NCBI RefSeq assembly: GCF_003710935.1 | Contig: NZ_RHHS01000020.1 | Location: forward strand, 1 to 64,000 | DNA: 64,000 nucleotides | DNA from: Brevibacillus gelatini | GTDB taxonomy: Bacteria; Bacillota; Bacilli; Brevibacillales; Brevibacillaceae | Direction: 5' to 3' | In this document: positions 17,817 to 28,356 of the stretch, one piece after another | Layout of the letters: each line of letters opens with the position of its first letter | Position numbering within the stretch: position 1 is the stretch's first letter | The notes under the pieces: model-generated | What the model was told of the DNA's origin: nothing | Seen by the model: the letters and a program-made list of their open reading frames with translations, nothing else | Databases searched by the model: none | Program-made: the position numbers and the translations under genes

Positions 17817-17901
17817 GAGTTTTCCCCGTGAAAACAAACGCAGCCGCCCATGCCTGTTCGGCACTCGCGACTGCTTCCTCCCGCTCCCACTTGCCGGAAG
17901 C

Positions 17902-18270
17902 CTAGCGCTTTTTTTTGCTTCCTCCGGACAACTTTTTCACACGCTCTGCCAGAGAAAGGTGCTTGCTTTTGCCAACAGCCCTAGTTGGCTTTTTCGGTTT
18001 GCTGCTTTTTGCCTTGACCTCTTTGGGAACCATGTTCCCCAACTCTTCCATGGTAATCGACTTTCCGCTTTTCATTCGTTCCTTGACGCGCTCTTTTGTC
18101 TCCTCCGGCACGTCCAGGCCCATCTCGGCCAACTCGTTCATCAGCTCGTCGAGGTTGCCCCCGCCTTTGGGAAACTTTTGCGCGAGCCTCATAATATCGT
18201 CCAGCGTCCATTCCCGCCCTGTTCTCTTGCTTAGCTTGCCCAGCAAATCCGCAACAAAATCTCCGGTCAA
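17902..18270 (-). CDS. SpoVIF-like sporulation protein
   Basis: A 122-residue soluble protein. Residues 5-85 (LLGKLSKRTGREWTLDDIMR, LAQKFP, LDELMNELAEMG, VKERMKSGKSITMEELGNMV) resemble from memory stage VI sporulation protein F (YjcC of B. subtilis), a small spore protein needed for coat assembly. The tail (about 86-122) is very Lys-rich (KSSKPKKPTR, GGSKKKR). It starts at TTG (18270) eight to nine bases after GGAGGGG; no ATG fits. It sits alone between the purN terminator and the purH promoter, an odd place for a sporulation gene. A search against the SpoVIF family would settle the call. Confidence 0.55.
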   Translation of the reverse strand: MTGDFVADLLGKLSKRTGREWTLDDIMRLAQKFPKGGGNLDELMNELAEMGLDVPEETKERVKERMKSGKSITMEELGNMVPKEVKAKSSKPKKPTRAVGKSKHLSLAERVKKLSGGSKKKR

Positions 18271-18363
18271 ATCGGCCCCTCCTCTTTTCCTGCTTCTTTT
18301 TACAGTATGACGGGAGGGCGGATTTGGTTTGCCTTCGTTGGACTGCTCTTGTCTCTTTTCAAC

Positions 18364-18412
18364 AGAAAAAGGAAGAAGATCGACACAACGATACGGTGTC
18401 TGTCTTCTTCCT
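18364..18412 (-). terminator. Terminator after purN
   Basis: AGGAAGAAGA (18370-18379) pairs with TCTTCTTCCT (18403-18412), and ACAC with GTGT inside; the minus strand continues with TTTTT. It lies five bases after the purN stop and should separate purN from purH. Confidence 0.8.
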
Positions 18413-18416
18413 GCTT

Positions 18417-19028
18417 TTACGATATGACCTGAACGTGCCGTCCCGTCAGCTTGACGCGGTCTTCCACCAAGAGGCCGATCACTTCGATCAGCAGGCCGTG
18501 CTCTACCTCGTGGATGCGCGCTGCCAGCGTCTCGGCCGTGTCGTTGTCATGCACAGCTACGGGAACCTGGGCGATGATCGGGCCCGAATCGAGACCGGCA
18601 TCGACCAGATGGACCGTTACCCCCGTTATCTTTACCCCGTAAGCGAGTGCCTGACCAATCGCGTCCTTGCCTGGGAAAGCGGGCAAAAGGGACGGATGCA
18701 GATTGATGATTCTTCCTTCGTAGGCAGACAGCAGCGTCTCGCCTACCAACCGCATGTAGCCTGCCAGCACGACCAGCGAAACGTCGCGCTTTTGCAGCTC
18801 TGCCACAATCTCCGCTTCAAATGCTGCCTTGCTGGCATACTCTTTCGGTTGGAATACAAAAGCTTCGATTCCCAAACGTTCGGCGCGCTCCAGCACCTTC
18901 GCCTGCGGCTTGTCGCAGACGAGCAGGGCGACTTCCACGCCCGCAAGCCGTCCTGCCTGAACAGCCTGCACGATTGCTTCGAAGTTGGAGCCGCTGCCTG
19001 AGGCGAAAATGGCCAGCTTTCTCACCAT
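18417..19028 (-). CDS. purN: Phosphoribosylglycinamide formyltransferase
   Basis: A 203-residue enzyme that transfers formyl from 10-formyl-THF to GAR. The phosphate loop [11 protein letters not shown] (9-19), the folate-site segment [16 protein letters not shown], and the catalytic [13 protein letters not shown] and [16 protein letters not shown] are intact (the invariant Asn is in IINLHPS, the Asp in DAGLDSG). It overlaps purM by 7 bases. In this genome it is the last gene of the purCSQLFMN unit: a strong terminator follows at once. Confidence 0.96.
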   Translation of the reverse strand: MVRKLAIFASGSGSNFEAIVQAVQAGRLAGVEVALLVCDKPQAKVLERAERLGIEAFVFQPKEYASKAAFEAEIVAELQKRDVSLVVLAGYMRLVGETLLSAYEGRIINLHPSLLPAFPGKDAIGQALAYGVKITGVTVHLVDAGLDSGPIIAQVPVAVHDNDTAETLAARIHEVEHGLLIEVIGLLVEDRVKLTGRHVQVIS

Positions 19029-20062
19029 TCCACCCCGTTGTACACGACTTTGCGCTCACCCGCCTGAATGTTTCCGATCAGGTACGGCTGCTCGCCGAGC
19101 TCTTTCAGTTTTGCCATGACGCTCGCTGCATCCGCTTCCTTCACGACAAGGATCATGCCGATGCCCATGTTGAACGTTTTGTACATGTCCGGGAAGGAAA
19201 TGTTTCCGGCTTCCTGCACGAGCGAAAAGATCGGCAGCACAGGCCAGGAGCCGACGTTGATGACCGCTTGCGTGTTTTCCGGGAGCACGCGCGGAATGTT
19301 TTCCGTAAAGCCGCCGCCTGTGATGTGGGCCATCGCCTTGACTTCATGCGATTCCAGCACAGCCAGCACTTGCTTCACGTAGATGCGCGTCGGCGTCAGC
19401 AGTTCCTCGCCGAGCTTTTTGCCAAGAACGTCTACATGATCGTGCAAGGACATGCCCTTGTCGGCCAACAGCACCTTGCGCACGAGCGAGAAGCCGTTGC
19501 TGTGCACGCCGCTGGAGGCAAGCCCGATCAGCACGTCGCCTGCTGCCACGTTCGCGCCCGTAATCATTTTGCTTTCGTCGACAACCCCTACGGTAAATCC
19601 GGCAATGTCGTATTCACCCTCCGCGTACATGCCCGGCATTTCCGCCGTCTCCCCGCCGATCAGCGAGCAGCCGGACTGGGCGCAGCCTTCTGCGATCCCG
19701 CTTACAATCGCTTCGATTTTTTCCGGGATCACCTTGTCTACTGCCAGGTAGTCGAGGAAAAAGAGCGGCTCTGCGCCCTGCACCACGACGTCGTTGACGC
19801 ACATCGCCACGGCGTCAATCCCGATTGTGTCGTGTTTGTCCATGGCAAAAGCCAGTTTCAGCTTGGTTCCTACGCCATCGGTTCCCGAGACGAGAACCGG
19901 CTTTTCGTATTTTTTCGTGTCCAGACGGAACAGCGCTCCGAAGCCGCCCAAATCGGTCAGCACTTCGGGGCGGAATGTCCGCTTCACGTGTTTTTTCATG
20001 CGTTCGACAGCTTCGTTCCCCGCATCGATGTCGACACCCGCTTGTTTGTATGCTTCACTCAT
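19022..20062 (-). CDS. purM: Phosphoribosylformylglycinamidine cyclo-ligase
   Basis: A 346-residue AIR synthetase of the PurM/SelD/HypE fold. [42 protein letters not shown] and [13 protein letters not shown] are the family motifs, and [13 protein letters not shown] is near the C-terminal ATP site. Normal length. It follows purF after 31 bp and its end overlaps purN by 7 bases, indicating translational coupling. Confidence 0.97.
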   Translation of the reverse strand: MSEAYKQAGVDIDAGNEAVERMKKHVKRTFRPEVLTDLGGFGALFRLDTKKYEKPVLVSGTDGVGTKLKLAFAMDKHDTIGIDAVAMCVNDVVVQGAEPLFFLDYLAVDKVIPEKIEAIVSGIAEGCAQSGCSLIGGETAEMPGMYAEGEYDIAGFTVGVVDESKMITGANVAAGDVLIGLASSGVHSNGFSLVRKVLLADKGMSLHDHVDVLGKKLGEELLTPTRIYVKQVLAVLESHEVKAMAHITGGGFTENIPRVLPENTQAVINVGSWPVLPIFSLVQEAGNISFPDMYKTFNMGIGMILVVKEADAASVMAKLKELGEQPYLIGNIQAGERKVVYNGVEW

Positions 20063-20093
20063 CGTTTCTCCCCCTTACAAGAGGTTGCTTGTA

Positions 20094-21512
20094 TTAGCAC
20101 TTGGACGCTGGCAGCGCCTCTTCAAATTCGATCTCGGTCGGATACTCTCCGGTAAAGCAGGCGAGACAATGCCCTTTGTTCGGAGCCGAATCCTGGCGGC
20201 CAATCGCATCGATCATGCCTTCTACAGACAGGAAGGCCAGGGAATCGGCTTCAATGATCTGGCGAATTTCCTCTACCGATTTGGTCGCGGCAATCAGTTC
20301 GTCACGCGTGGAAGTGTCGATGCCGTAAAAGCACGAGTTCATGACAGGCGGAGAGCTGATGCGCACGTGTACTTCCTTGGCGCCAGCCTCGCGCAGCATG
20401 CGGACAATGCGGTTGCTCGTCGTGCCGCGCACGATGGAATCGTCAATCATGACGACGCGCTTGCCTTCGACCACCTTGCGAACCGCCGACAGTTTGAGGT
20501 ATACCGCGCGCTCGCGCAGCTCCTGGCTCGGCTGGATGAAGGTGCGGCCCACGTAACGGTTTTTAATCAGGCCGATCTCGTACGGAATGCCTGTCGCTTC
20601 CGCAAAGCCGATCGCCGCCGAAATGCTGGAATCCGGCACGCCCGTTACCACATCGGCATCAATTGCCGATTCCAAAGCGAGCTGCTTGCCCAGACGCTTG
20701 CGGGCCATGTGGACGTTGATGCCGTCGATGTCGCTGTCCGGACGCGCAAAGTAAATGTATTCAAACGTACAGATCGAACGTTGTGTCGTTTCGGTATGCT
20801 TGGTTTCGATGATGCCGTCCTGGTCGATGACAATCATTTCCCCTGGCTGCACGTCGCGCCAATACTCGGCACCGATGATGTCAAACGCGCAGGTTTCGGA
20901 GGCGACCGTCACCGCATCGCCCAGTCGGCCAAGGGACAGCGGACGCAGACCGTTCGGATCGAGAGCGATCACGAGCTGCTTCTCGTTCATGACGAGCAGC
21001 GCATATGCGCCCTTGATGTGCTGCAGCGCGTCTTTTACCGCACCTGGCAGATCGCGGCGCTCGGAGCGTGCGATCAGGTGCGCGATTACCTCGGTGTCGC
21101 TGGTCGTCTGGAAAATCGAGCCTTTTGCTTCCAGCTCTTTGCGCAGGACGGCGGCATTGACGAGGTTGCCGTTATGCGCAACAGCCATGCTGCCTTGCGC
21201 GTAGCGGAAAAACAGCGGCTGGGCGTTTTCAATCTTGCTGGAGCCGGCAGTCGTATAGCGGGTGTGGCCGATCGCAATATGACCGCGGAATTTTTCCAGA
21301 TCCCCTTTGCCAAACGCTTCCGAGACAAGCCCCATTCCGCGATGCTTGTACCACTTCTCGCCGTCGGAGGCGCAGATACCTGCGCTCTCCTGACCGCGAT
21401 GCTGAAGGGCGTGCAGACCGAGATAGGTCAATTGGGATGCTTCCTTATGGTTGTAGATGCCAAAGACGCCGCATTCTTCGTTCAGTTTGTCCCAGATTAC
21501 CCGATCAAACAT
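20094..21512 (-). CDS. purF: Amidophosphoribosyltransferase
   Basis: A 472-residue first enzyme of purine synthesis (PRPP + glutamine to phosphoribosylamine). Like the B. subtilis enzyme it begins with a short propeptide ending at Glu13, so Cys14 ([10 protein letters not shown]) would be the N-terminal nucleophile after processing. The PRPP loop is [14 protein letters not shown]. Four cysteines (in ETCAFD, NSCFYG, and two in GHCLACFTG) match the oxygen-sensitive 4Fe-4S cluster type. It overlaps the end of purL by 16 bases. Confidence 0.97.
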   Translation of the reverse strand: MFDRVIWDKLNEECGVFGIYNHKEASQLTYLGLHALQHRGQESAGICASDGEKWYKHRGMGLVSEAFGKGDLEKFRGHIAIGHTRYTTAGSSKIENAQPLFFRYAQGSMAVAHNGNLVNAAVLRKELEAKGSIFQTTSDTEVIAHLIARSERRDLPGAVKDALQHIKGAYALLVMNEKQLVIALDPNGLRPLSLGRLGDAVTVASETCAFDIIGAEYWRDVQPGEMIVIDQDGIIETKHTETTQRSICTFEYIYFARPDSDIDGINVHMARKRLGKQLALESAIDADVVTGVPDSSISAAIGFAEATGIPYEIGLIKNRYVGRTFIQPSQELRERAVYLKLSAVRKVVEGKRVVMIDDSIVRGTTSNRIVRMLREAGAKEVHVRISSPPVMNSCFYGIDTSTRDELIAATKSVEEIRQIIEADSLAFLSVEGMIDAIGRQDSAPNKGHCLACFTGEYPTEIEFEEALPASKC

Positions 21513-23740
21513 GGAATCGCATCCTTCCAGGCTGCTTTCACCTCTTGAATCGAAGCGTTGATCGCTTCAGTACCGTTCACATTCACTACCAGACGATCGC
21601 CGCCGATTGTACCGATTTTTTCAGCCGGTACGCCATGCTCACCTGCCAGTGCGAGGATCGCTTCCGCCTGCTCAGGGCTTGCGCTGAGCAAAATGCGGGA
21701 TTGGGATTCGCTGAACAGCAGTACATCGCTTCGCAGTTCGGAGCTAAGCTCGACTTTTGCGCCGATGCCTTTGCCGAAGCAAGACTCTGCCAAAGCCACG
21801 CCCAGACCGCCTTCGGACAGGTCGTGAGCAGAGTTGACCAGGCCTTTGCGGATCGCTGTGAGCACGAGCTTTTGCACAGCGGCTTCCTTGTTCAGATCGA
21901 TTTGCGGAGGACGGCCGGAAATGGAGCCCGTTGCGAGCTTCTGATACTCGCTGCCGCCCAGCTCTGCGAATGTCTCGCCAAGCAGGATGATCGCGTCGCC
22001 TTCGTTTTTGAAGTCTTGCGTCGTAATATGGTCAACATCGGTAATCAGACCGACCATGCCGACGGTTGGAGTCGGATAGATCGCGTCACCGCTGCGTTCG
22101 TTGTAAAAAGATACGTTGCCGCCGATGACAGGCGCGTCGAGTGCCACGCACGCTTCGCTCATGCCTTCGCACGCTTTCTCGAACTGCCAGAACACTTCCG
22201 GCTTTTCCGGGCTGCCGAAGTTGAGGCAGTCGGTGATCGCCAGCGGCTCGGCACCGGAGCAGACCACGTTGCGAGCGGATTCCGCTACCGCGATAGCGCC
22301 GCCCACTTTTGGATCGAGGTACACGTAGCGTCCGTTGCAATCTGTCGTCATGGCGAGCGCCTTGCGCGTACCGCGCACCATGACTACTGCCGCGTCAGAG
22401 CCAGGCTTGACCGCTGTGTTTGCCCGGACAATGTGGTCGTATTGCTCATACACCCACGCCTTGTTGGCTACAGTCGGCTGTGCCAGGATGCTTTTCAGCG
22501 TCTCGTTCAAGTCTTTTGGCTCCTGGATCGCAGCGAGCACGTCTACATTTGCGTTTGCCTCGTAGTAGGCAGGTACTGCGGAAGGACGGTGGTAGACAGG
22601 TGCGTCATCAGCCAGGCTGTTTACTGGCACTTCGGCCACGACCTCGCCTTTGTGCAGCAGGCGCAGCTTGCTGTCATCCGTTACTTTGCCCACGACAGCA
22701 GACGCCAAACCCCATTTGTCAAAAATGGCGATTGCTTCTGCTTCCTTGCCTTTTTCCACGACGACGAGCATGCGCTCCTGGGACTCGGACAGCATCATTT
22801 CGTAAGCGGACATTCCCGCTTCACGCTGTGGCACGAGGTCGAGGTTCATCTCGATTCCGTTTCCTGCCTTGGACGCCATCTCGGAGCTGGAGCTGGTCAA
22901 GCCAGCCGCGCCCATGTCCTGAATCCCGACGACGATGCCGGTGTCGATCAGCTCCAGGCACGCTTCCAGCAAAAGTTTTTCCATGAACGGGTCGCCCACT
23001 TGCACCGCCGGACGTTTTTTCTCCGATTCCTCTGTCAGCTCCTCGGATGCAAACGTTGCGCCGTGAATCCCGTCGCGGCCTGTACTTGCGCCGACGTAGA
23101 TGACTGGGTTGCCGATACCGGAGGCTACCCCTTTTTGAATTTTTTCGTGGTCGATGAGGCCCACGCACATCGCGTTGACGAGCGGGTTGCCTTCATACGT
23201 CGGGTCGAAGTTCACTTCGCCGCCCACGGTAGGAATCCCGATGCAGTTTCCGTAACCGGCGATACCGGCTACGACGTGTTCAAACAAATATTTGACGCGC
23301 GGGCTGTTCAGCTCTCCGAAGCGAAGGGAGTTGAGCAGGGCGATTGGACGCGCACCCATGGAAAACACGTCGCGGATAATGCCGCCCACGCCAGTCGCTG
23401 CACCTTGGTACGGCTCGATAGCAGACGGGTGGTTGTGGCTTTCAATTTTGAAAACAACGGCCTGATTGTCGCCGATGTCCACGATCCCGGCGCCTTCGCC
23501 CGGACCTTGCAGTACGCGCGGACCTTTTGTCGGGAACTTGCGCAGGACAGGCTTGGAGTTTTTGTAGGAGCAGTGCTCAGACCACATCACGCTGTACAGA
23601 CCTGTCTCTGTCCAGTTTGGCTGGCGTCCCAAAATATTGACTACACGTTGGTATTCTTCGTCAGTCAGCCCGATTTCGCGATAGAGCTTCTGATCGGCAA
23701 TTTGTTCTGCGGTCGGTTCTTTATGCGTGAGTTGTGACAC
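21497..23740 (-). CDS. purL: Phosphoribosylformylglycinamidine synthase subunit PurL (small type)
   Basis: A 747-residue small-type synthetase subunit that works with PurQ and PurS to make [22 protein letters not shown] near the N-terminus holds the catalytic His and Tyr/Lys region; [40 protein letters not shown] and VQDMGAAGL-like [17 protein letters not shown] are PurM-like domain motifs. It lacks the fused glutaminase of proteobacterial PurL, as expected beside purQ and purS. It overlaps purQ by 20 bases and purF by 16. Confidence 0.97.
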   Translation of the reverse strand: MSQLTHKEPTAEQIADQKLYREIGLTDEEYQRVVNILGRQPNWTETGLYSVMWSEHCSYKNSKPVLRKFPTKGPRVLQGPGEGAGIVDIGDNQAVVFKIESHNHPSAIEPYQGAATGVGGIIRDVFSMGARPIALLNSLRFGELNSPRVKYLFEHVVAGIAGYGNCIGIPTVGGEVNFDPTYEGNPLVNAMCVGLIDHEKIQKGVASGIGNPVIYVGASTGRDGIHGATFASEELTEESEKKRPAVQVGDPFMEKLLLEACLELIDTGIVVGIQDMGAAGLTSSSSEMASKAGNGIEMNLDLVPQREAGMSAYEMMLSESQERMLVVVEKGKEAEAIAIFDKWGLASAVVGKVTDDSKLRLLHKGEVVAEVPVNSLADDAPVYHRPSAVPAYYEANANVDVLAAIQEPKDLNETLKSILAQPTVANKAWVYEQYDHIVRANTAVKPGSDAAVVMVRGTRKALAMTTDCNGRYVYLDPKVGGAIAVAESARNVVCSGAEPLAITDCLNFGSPEKPEVFWQFEKACEGMSEACVALDAPVIGGNVSFYNERSGDAIYPTPTVGMVGLITDVDHITTQDFKNEGDAIILLGETFAELGGSEYQKLATGSISGRPPQIDLNKEAAVQKLVLTAIRKGLVNSAHDLSEGGLGVALAESCFGKGIGAKVELSSELRSDVLLFSESQSRILLSASPEQAEAILALAGEHGVPAEKIGTIGGDRLVVNVNGTEAINASIQEVKAAWKDAIPCLIG

Positions 23741-24413
23741 TGTTTTGTTCCCTCCACGTCTTCAGGATCGAGGTAAACATGCGGCGTCCGTCATCGGAGG
23801 TCATCCATTTGTGGACAGCACGCTCAGGGTGAGGCATCATGCCGAGCACATTGCCGCGCTCGTTGCAAATGCCTGCAATATCGTCAATCGAACCATTCGG
23901 GTTCTCGCCGCTGTAGCGGAAAACGATCTGATTGCCTGCTCTAAGCTTCGCAAGCGTCTCTTCATCACAGTAGTAGTTTCCTTCGCCGTGTGCGATTGGA
24001 ATCTGAATCTCTTCCCCAGCCGCGTAGTCGCGGGTGAACGGGGTATTGTTGTTGTCTACGCGCAGGCCGGACAGCTTGCAGGCAAATTTGAGGGAACGGT
24101 TGCGCAAGAGTGCTCCTGGCAACAGCCCTACTTCTGTCAAAATTTGGAATCCGTTGCAAATTCCCATGACCAGCTTGCCTTCCTCCGCCGCCTTGACCAC
24201 CTGCTCCATGACAGGCGAAAAACGAGCGACCGCGCCACAGCGCAAATAGTCTCCATAGGAGAATCCGCCCGGCAAAAGAATCACGTCATACCCGGACAGA
24301 TCAGTCGCGGAATGCCATACGTAATCAACCGGCACTCCCATGACGTCTTCAACTGCGTTATACAAATCTACGTCGGCATTGGAGCCTGGAAAGACGATAA
24401 CCGCTACTCGCAT
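23721..24413 (-). CDS. purQ: Phosphoribosylformylglycinamidine synthase subunit PurQ (glutaminase)
   Basis: A 230-residue class I glutamine amidotransferase that feeds ammonia to PurL. The nucleophile Cys lies in [11 protein letters not shown], with [11 protein letters not shown] before it and the His/Glu pair in MPHPERAV. The ATG at 24413 is 4 bases after the purS stop; the frame is open further upstream into purS but the family begins [12 protein letters not shown]. It overlaps purL by 20 bases. Confidence 0.97.
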   Translation of the reverse strand: MRVAVIVFPGSNADVDLYNAVEDVMGVPVDYVWHSATDLSGYDVILLPGGFSYGDYLRCGAVARFSPVMEQVVKAAEEGKLVMGICNGFQILTEVGLLPGALLRNRSLKFACKLSGLRVDNNNTPFTRDYAAGEEIQIPIAHGEGNYYCDEETLAKLRAGNQIVFRYSGENPNGSIDDIAGICNERGNVLGMMPHPERAVHKWMTSDDGRRMFTSILKTWREQNSVTTHA

Positions 24414-24417
24414 GTCC

Positions 24418-24666
24418 TTAGCCCTCCACGATTTCAAAGCGATAGTCTTCAACCACCGTATTCGCCAACAGCTTTTCGCACATCTCGCGTACACGCTCTT
24501 CTGCCTGCGCACGGTCCGCCGAGTTCAGTTCCAGTTCCATGTACTTTCCGATCCGCGCATTGTTTACTTCGTCAAAACCAAGGGTGTTCAGCGCCCCTTT
24601 TACAGCCTGGCCTTGCGGGTCCAAAACGCTCTCGCGCAGTGTTACATAAACAACAGCTTTAAACAT
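24418..24666 (-). CDS. purS: Phosphoribosylformylglycinamidine synthase subunit PurS
   Basis: An 82-residue subunit that bridges PurL and PurQ and channels ammonia. [38 protein letters not shown] and the C-terminal [11 protein letters not shown] are characteristic. It overlaps the end of purC by 8 bases and is followed by purQ after 4 bases, so the three are translationally coupled. Confidence 0.96.
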   Translation of the reverse strand: MFKAVVYVTLRESVLDPQGQAVKGALNTLGFDEVNNARIGKYMELELNSADRAQAEERVREMCEKLLANTVVEDYRFEIVEG

Positions 24667-25378
24667 GTACGTCTCCTCCCAGTCTCTTCAGCATTTCTTG
24701 ATACGCTTCTTCTACATTGCCCAAATCGCGACGGAAGCGGTCTTTGTCCAGCTTCTCTTTTGTTTGCGAGTCCCAGAAACGGCATGTGTCCGGGGATATT
24801 TCATCGGCGAGGAGAATCTCCCCGTCCGGTGTTCTTCCAAATTCCAGTTTGAAATCGACCAGGGTGATGTTGCGCTCGGCCAGGTAAGGTACGAGAACCT
24901 CGTTTACAGCCAGCCCCATGCGCTCAAGCGTAGCCAGGTCACTTTCGCTCGCAATTCCCAACACTTTGATATGGGACGGGTTCACCAACGGGTCGCCCAA
25001 TGCGTCGTCCTTGTAGTAAAACTCGACAACCGGCTGCGGGAGAACAGTGCCTTCTTCCATGCCAAGGCGTTTGGCAAGCGAGCCAGCCGCGATATTGCGA
25101 ACAACGACCTCCAAAGGAATGATCTCCACTTTGCGGACAACCTGCTCGGTTGCGGACAGCAGGCGGACAAAATGGTTGTCGATGCCTTTCTCCTTTAGCA
25201 TGGTGAAAAAGATAGCGGTAATGCGGTTGTTCAGTTCACCTTTTCCGGTGATTTGCGCCCGCTTCTCTCCGTTGAATGCTGTTGCGTCGTCTTTGTACTC
25301 TACCCAGTATTGGTCAGGCTCAGATGTTCGATAAATACGTTTCGCCTTACCTTCGTAGAGTTGTTCCTGTTTTTCCAC
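24659..25378 (-). CDS. purC: Phosphoribosylaminoimidazole-succinocarboxamide synthase
   Basis: A SAICAR synthetase of about 239 residues. [21 protein letters not shown]-type [30 protein letters not shown] and the C-terminal [14 protein letters not shown] are family motifs. Two in-frame GTG codons are possible starts: 25390 and 25378. I prefer 25378 because GGGAAGGTGA then has normal spacing, whereas it would touch the first GTG. Here purC is the first gene of its unit, with its own PurBox promoter, instead of following purB. Confidence 0.95.
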   Translation of the reverse strand: MEKQEQLYEGKAKRIYRTSEPDQYWVEYKDDATAFNGEKRAQITGKGELNNRITAIFFTMLKEKGIDNHFVRLLSATEQVVRKVEIIPLEVVVRNIAAGSLAKRLGMEEGTVLPQPVVEFYYKDDALGDPLVNPSHIKVLGIASESDLATLERMGLAVNEVLVPYLAERNITLVDFKLEFGRTPDGEILLADEISPDTCRFWDSQTKEKLDKDRFRRDLGNVEEAYQEMLKRLGGDVHV

Positions 25379-25750
25379 TGTAGGAGTCACCTTCCCAGAT
25401 AAAAAGGTTGAGTTGCGATTAATTCACGAACGATTCAACTACATTAAAACATAAACATACGCATTTATCAACGAAAAAAGCGTGAACAGCCTTCGACAAA
25501 TGTTCGGGAATTATTACATAATTGTCTGTCAAGTTTTTGCCAACATTCGTTTGCATATTACTTCCCTGCTGCTTCTGAAGCAGCGGCGCAAGTTTCGTCT
25601 TGTCTGTTTTACTATGCTTTTTTCCCGCGAGAGGTATTACGCTTGATCGGGGTCTGAAATGCAGAAGTCTCCCCGCTCAAAAAGGCTCTTTCGCCAGCTT
25701 TGTGTTACACTGTCTTTGGTACAACCTACACGTGAAAGAAGGAATAGCAG
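25379..25750. other. Non-coding interval between purC and the Fe-alcohol dehydrogenase
   Basis: No gene is seen in these 372 bp. The left part holds the purC promoter and PurBox sites. A perfect 8-bp inverted repeat GCTGCTTC/GAAGCAGC (25568-25584) lies without a T tract, so it is not a clear terminator. The right end carries the GAAGGA site of the dehydrogenase gene. Confidence 0.6.
25443..25513 (-). promoter_or_regulatory. purC promoter with PurBox pair
   Basis: Minus strand: TTGATA (25471-25466), 17-bp spacer, TTTAAT (25448-25443). Upstream, ATTCCCGAACATT fits AWWWCCGAACWWT at 12 of 13 positions (core CGAA 25506-25503). A weaker inverted partner (core TTCG 25475-25472) touches the -35. The cores are 31 bp apart, as in B. 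subtilis PurR control regions, where the boxes also lie just upstream of -35. Confidence 0.75.
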
Positions 25751-26950
25751 ATGTTTCCCTTTGAAGTATCTTTTCCTACCCGTATCTACTTCGGCATGGG
25801 TGAACTTGCGCGTTTGGGCCAGGCAGCGAAAACTCTCGGCAACAAGGCGCTTCTCGTTACAGGGGGCAGCGCAGCCAAGCGCACGGGGCTTCTCGACCGC
25901 GCGATTACGCTCCTGCAGGAAGCGCAAGTAGCCTTTGTTCTCTTTGACAAAATCGAACCGAATCCGCGCACGGCTACGGTCGATGCCGGGGCAGCGCTCG
26001 CCCGGAACGAACAGTGCGACTTCGTGCTGGCGCTCGGCGGCGGCTCGGTCATGGATGCGGCCAAGGCGATTGCAGCCGCAGCGCTTTCCGGCCGTCCCAT
26101 CTACGACTACATGCGCGGCAACCCGAGCGGCACAGGCAAATTGCTCGTGCCTGTGCAAGAGGCGCTTCCGCTCCTGACAGTGCCTACGGTAGCCGCTACC
26201 GGGTCGGAAGCGAACAACATCAGCGTCCTGACCCATTGGGAGACGCATGAAAAATCCTCCATCAACGGCCCGGCTCTCTTTCCGAAAATCGCCATTCTCG
26301 ATCCATCCGTCACCTTTACCGTTCCTGCGCGCGTCACGGCGGAAGCTTGCGCAGATATTTTTTCCCATCTGTTTGAAACCTATCTCATCAGCGCAGACAA
26401 AACAAACGTGCAGGACGGGATCACAGAGACACTCATCCGGCTTGTCGCCGAGCATTCCCTCACAGCGATTCGCCAGCCGGATCACGAGGAAGCCCGTTCC
26501 ACTCTGCTCTGGGCGAGCACGCTGGGCATCAGTCCGTTCGCAAACGCCGGACGCGGCGCAGGCATGCCTCTGCATGGCATCGAACACCCGTTGAGCGGAA
26601 TTTACGACATGGCGCACGGGCGCGGTTTGGCGATTTTGTCCATTCCTTACTTCGAGCAGGTCATTTTGCCGCTTCGTCCGGAACGGCTGGCGCGCATGGG
26701 CCGTCACTGCTTCGGCGTCACCGAAGCGGACGAGATGGCGGCAGCGCGCGCGACCATCGCCGCTGTTTCGCGCTGGTACAAAAGCATGGGCATCACCGAG
26801 CGGCTTTCCGACTTCGGCGTGACAGAAGACGCCTTGCCGAAGATGGCCGAAGAAGCCATTACCATCGGCGGACGCGGCGCAGGCTACCTGGCCAGCGCCA
26901 AAAAGCTGAACGCGGATGACGTCATTGCCATCTATCGAGCGTGCTTGTAA
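25751..26950 (+). CDS. Iron-containing alcohol dehydrogenase
   Basis: A 399-residue group III (Fe) alcohol dehydrogenase, resembling NADH-dependent butanol dehydrogenases. The nucleotide motif ALGGGSVMDAAKA (GGGS at 96-99) and the four metal ligands with canonical spacing, Asp202, His206 (ADIFSHLFE), His275 and His289 (MPLHGIEHP, MAHGRG), are present. ATG at 25751 behind GAAGGA. It is monocistronic and forms the left edge of the block that separates purC from purB. The substrate cannot be read from sequence. Confidence 0.9.
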   Translation: MFPFEVSFPTRIYFGMGELARLGQAAKTLGNKALLVTGGSAAKRTGLLDRAITLLQEAQVAFVLFDKIEPNPRTATVDAGAALARNEQCDFVLALGGGSVMDAAKAIAAAALSGRPIYDYMRGNPSGTGKLLVPVQEALPLLTVPTVAATGSEANNISVLTHWETHEKSSINGPALFPKIAILDPSVTFTVPARVTAEACADIFSHLFETYLISADKTNVQDGITETLIRLVAEHSLTAIRQPDHEEARSTLLWASTLGISPFANAGRGAGMPLHGIEHPLSGIYDMAHGRGLAILSIPYFEQVILPLRPERLARMGRHCFGVTEADEMAAARATIAAVSRWYKSMGITERLSDFGVTEDALPKMAEEAITIGGRGAGYLASAKKLNADDVIAIYRACL

Positions 26951-27034
26951 TCGTCGAACATACTGGCAAGACGGATCTTTTTTGTGCGATAATACGATTA
27001 ATAAAAAAATTTTTACTATACGGAGGTCGTACAT

Positions 27035-28150
27035 ATGGCAGATCCACGGATCAATGAACTGGCTAGCCGTCTCGTCCGCTACTCGCTCAACCTGCAAAAA
27101 GGGGAAAAGGTCCTGATTGAAAATACTGGCCTGCAACCCGAGCTTGTCCGCGCACTCGTCCGCGAATCGTTTGCGGTCGGCGCTCTGCCGCTCGTGACGC
27201 TGAAAGACCAGGAAATTTTGCGCGCGCTCTACCAGGGCACCAGTGAAGAACACATGGCCTTAATGGCGAAGTACGAATACGAGCGCATGAAAGACATGGA
27301 CGCGTACATTGCGATCCGCGCTTACGAGAACATCAATGAATTCGCTGACGTTCCGGAAGACAAGATGGGCATCTATTCCCGCATCCTGTACCAGCCTGTG
27401 CATACAAATGAACGCGTGCCAAACAAGCGCTGGGTTGTCCTGCGCTACCCGAACAAATCGATGGCGCAACTGTCCAACATGAGCCTGGAAGGCTTCGAGG
27501 ACTTCTATTTCTCCGTGTGCAACCTGGACTACGCGAAAATGTCCAAAGCCATGACTCCGCTGAAAGAGCTGATGGAGCGCACCGACCGCGTCCACATCAT
27601 CGGACCGAAAACAGACCTGCGCTTCTCCATCAAAGGCATTAATGCAGTGAAATGCGACGGCAAACGCAACATTCCGGACGGTGAAGTGTACACAGCGCCT
27701 GTCCGCGACTCTGTAGAGGGCACCATCTACTACAACGCGGCTACCAACTACCGAGGCATGTCCTTTACCGATGTGCAGTTCACCTTCAAGCAAGGAAAAA
27801 TCGTGGAAGCGACCAGTTCCAACACCAAAGCGCTGAATGACATTCTCGACACGGACGAAGGCGCTCGCTACATCGGGGAATTTGCGATCGGCTTCAACCC
27901 GCACATTCTCCACCCGATGCTCGACATCCTGTTCGACGAGAAGATCGCAGGCAGCTTCCACTTCACGCCTGGCAACGCCTACACAGTAGCAGACAACGGA
28001 AACCGTTCCTCTGTCCACTGGGATCTGGTGCAAATCCAGCGCCCTGAATACGGCGGCGGCGAAATCTGGTTCGACGACGTGCTGATTAGAAAAGACGGCC
28101 GCTTCGTCCTGCCTGAGCTGGAAGGCTTGAACCCGGAAAATCTGGTGTAG
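27035..28150 (+). CDS. M29 family metal-dependent aminopeptidase
   Basis: A 371-residue cytosolic aminopeptidase of family M29 (AmpS/PepS/thermophilic aminopeptidase T). The C-terminal metal ligands are in IGEFAIGFNP (Glu), DEKIAGSFHF (Glu/His) and NRSSVHWDLVQ (His, Asp); the N-terminal half matches the substrate-cap region. It would remove N-terminal residues of peptides using paired Co or Zn ions. ATG at 27035 follows a CGGAGG site. Single gene, ended by a strong terminator. Confidence 0.92.
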   Translation: MADPRINELASRLVRYSLNLQKGEKVLIENTGLQPELVRALVRESFAVGALPLVTLKDQEILRALYQGTSEEHMALMAKYEYERMKDMDAYIAIRAYENINEFADVPEDKMGIYSRILYQPVHTNERVPNKRWVVLRYPNKSMAQLSNMSLEGFEDFYFSVCNLDYAKMSKAMTPLKELMERTDRVHIIGPKTDLRFSIKGINAVKCDGKRNIPDGEVYTAPVRDSVEGTIYYNAATNYRGMSFTDVQFTFKQGKIVEATSSNTKALNDILDTDEGARYIGEFAIGFNPHILHPMLDILFDEKIAGSFHFTPGNAYTVADNGNRSSVHWDLVQIQRPEYGGGEIWFDDVLIRKDGRFVLPELEGLNPENLV

Positions 28151-28180
28151 GGCATACCGTTTAGCACGTCTGGCACAAAG

Positions 28181-28226
28181 AATGGATAGGCTTCAGAGAG
28201 CATCTGAAACCCTATCCATTTTTTCA
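28181..28226 (+). terminator. Terminator of the M29 aminopeptidase gene
   Basis: AATGGATAGG with TTCAGA (28181-28197) pairs with TCTGAA and CCTATCCATT, followed by TTTT. Confidence 0.85.
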
Positions 28227-28356
28227 TGCTCTCATATCTATTGAAAAATCATCATTTTAAAATTTACAAAAAATTCTTAAAAAATATGCAAAATTTTTTA
28301 TAACATGCTACATTCAATACGGCAACCAAATCTACGAAGAAAGGAAGCGACTTTTT

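Noticed and set aside
21437-23737. 766-codon open frame opposite purL
   Set aside because: It mirrors purL codon structure. PurL has intact motifs and the frame opposite shows none.
25568-25584. Perfect inverted repeat GCTGCTTC/GAAGCAGC as a terminator
   Set aside because: No T tract on either strand, and no gene ends nearby.
25637-27253. 538-codon open frame opposite the Fe-alcohol dehydrogenase
   Set aside because: The plus-strand gene has all four metal ligands and a cofactor motif; the minus-strand frame has no recognisable domain.
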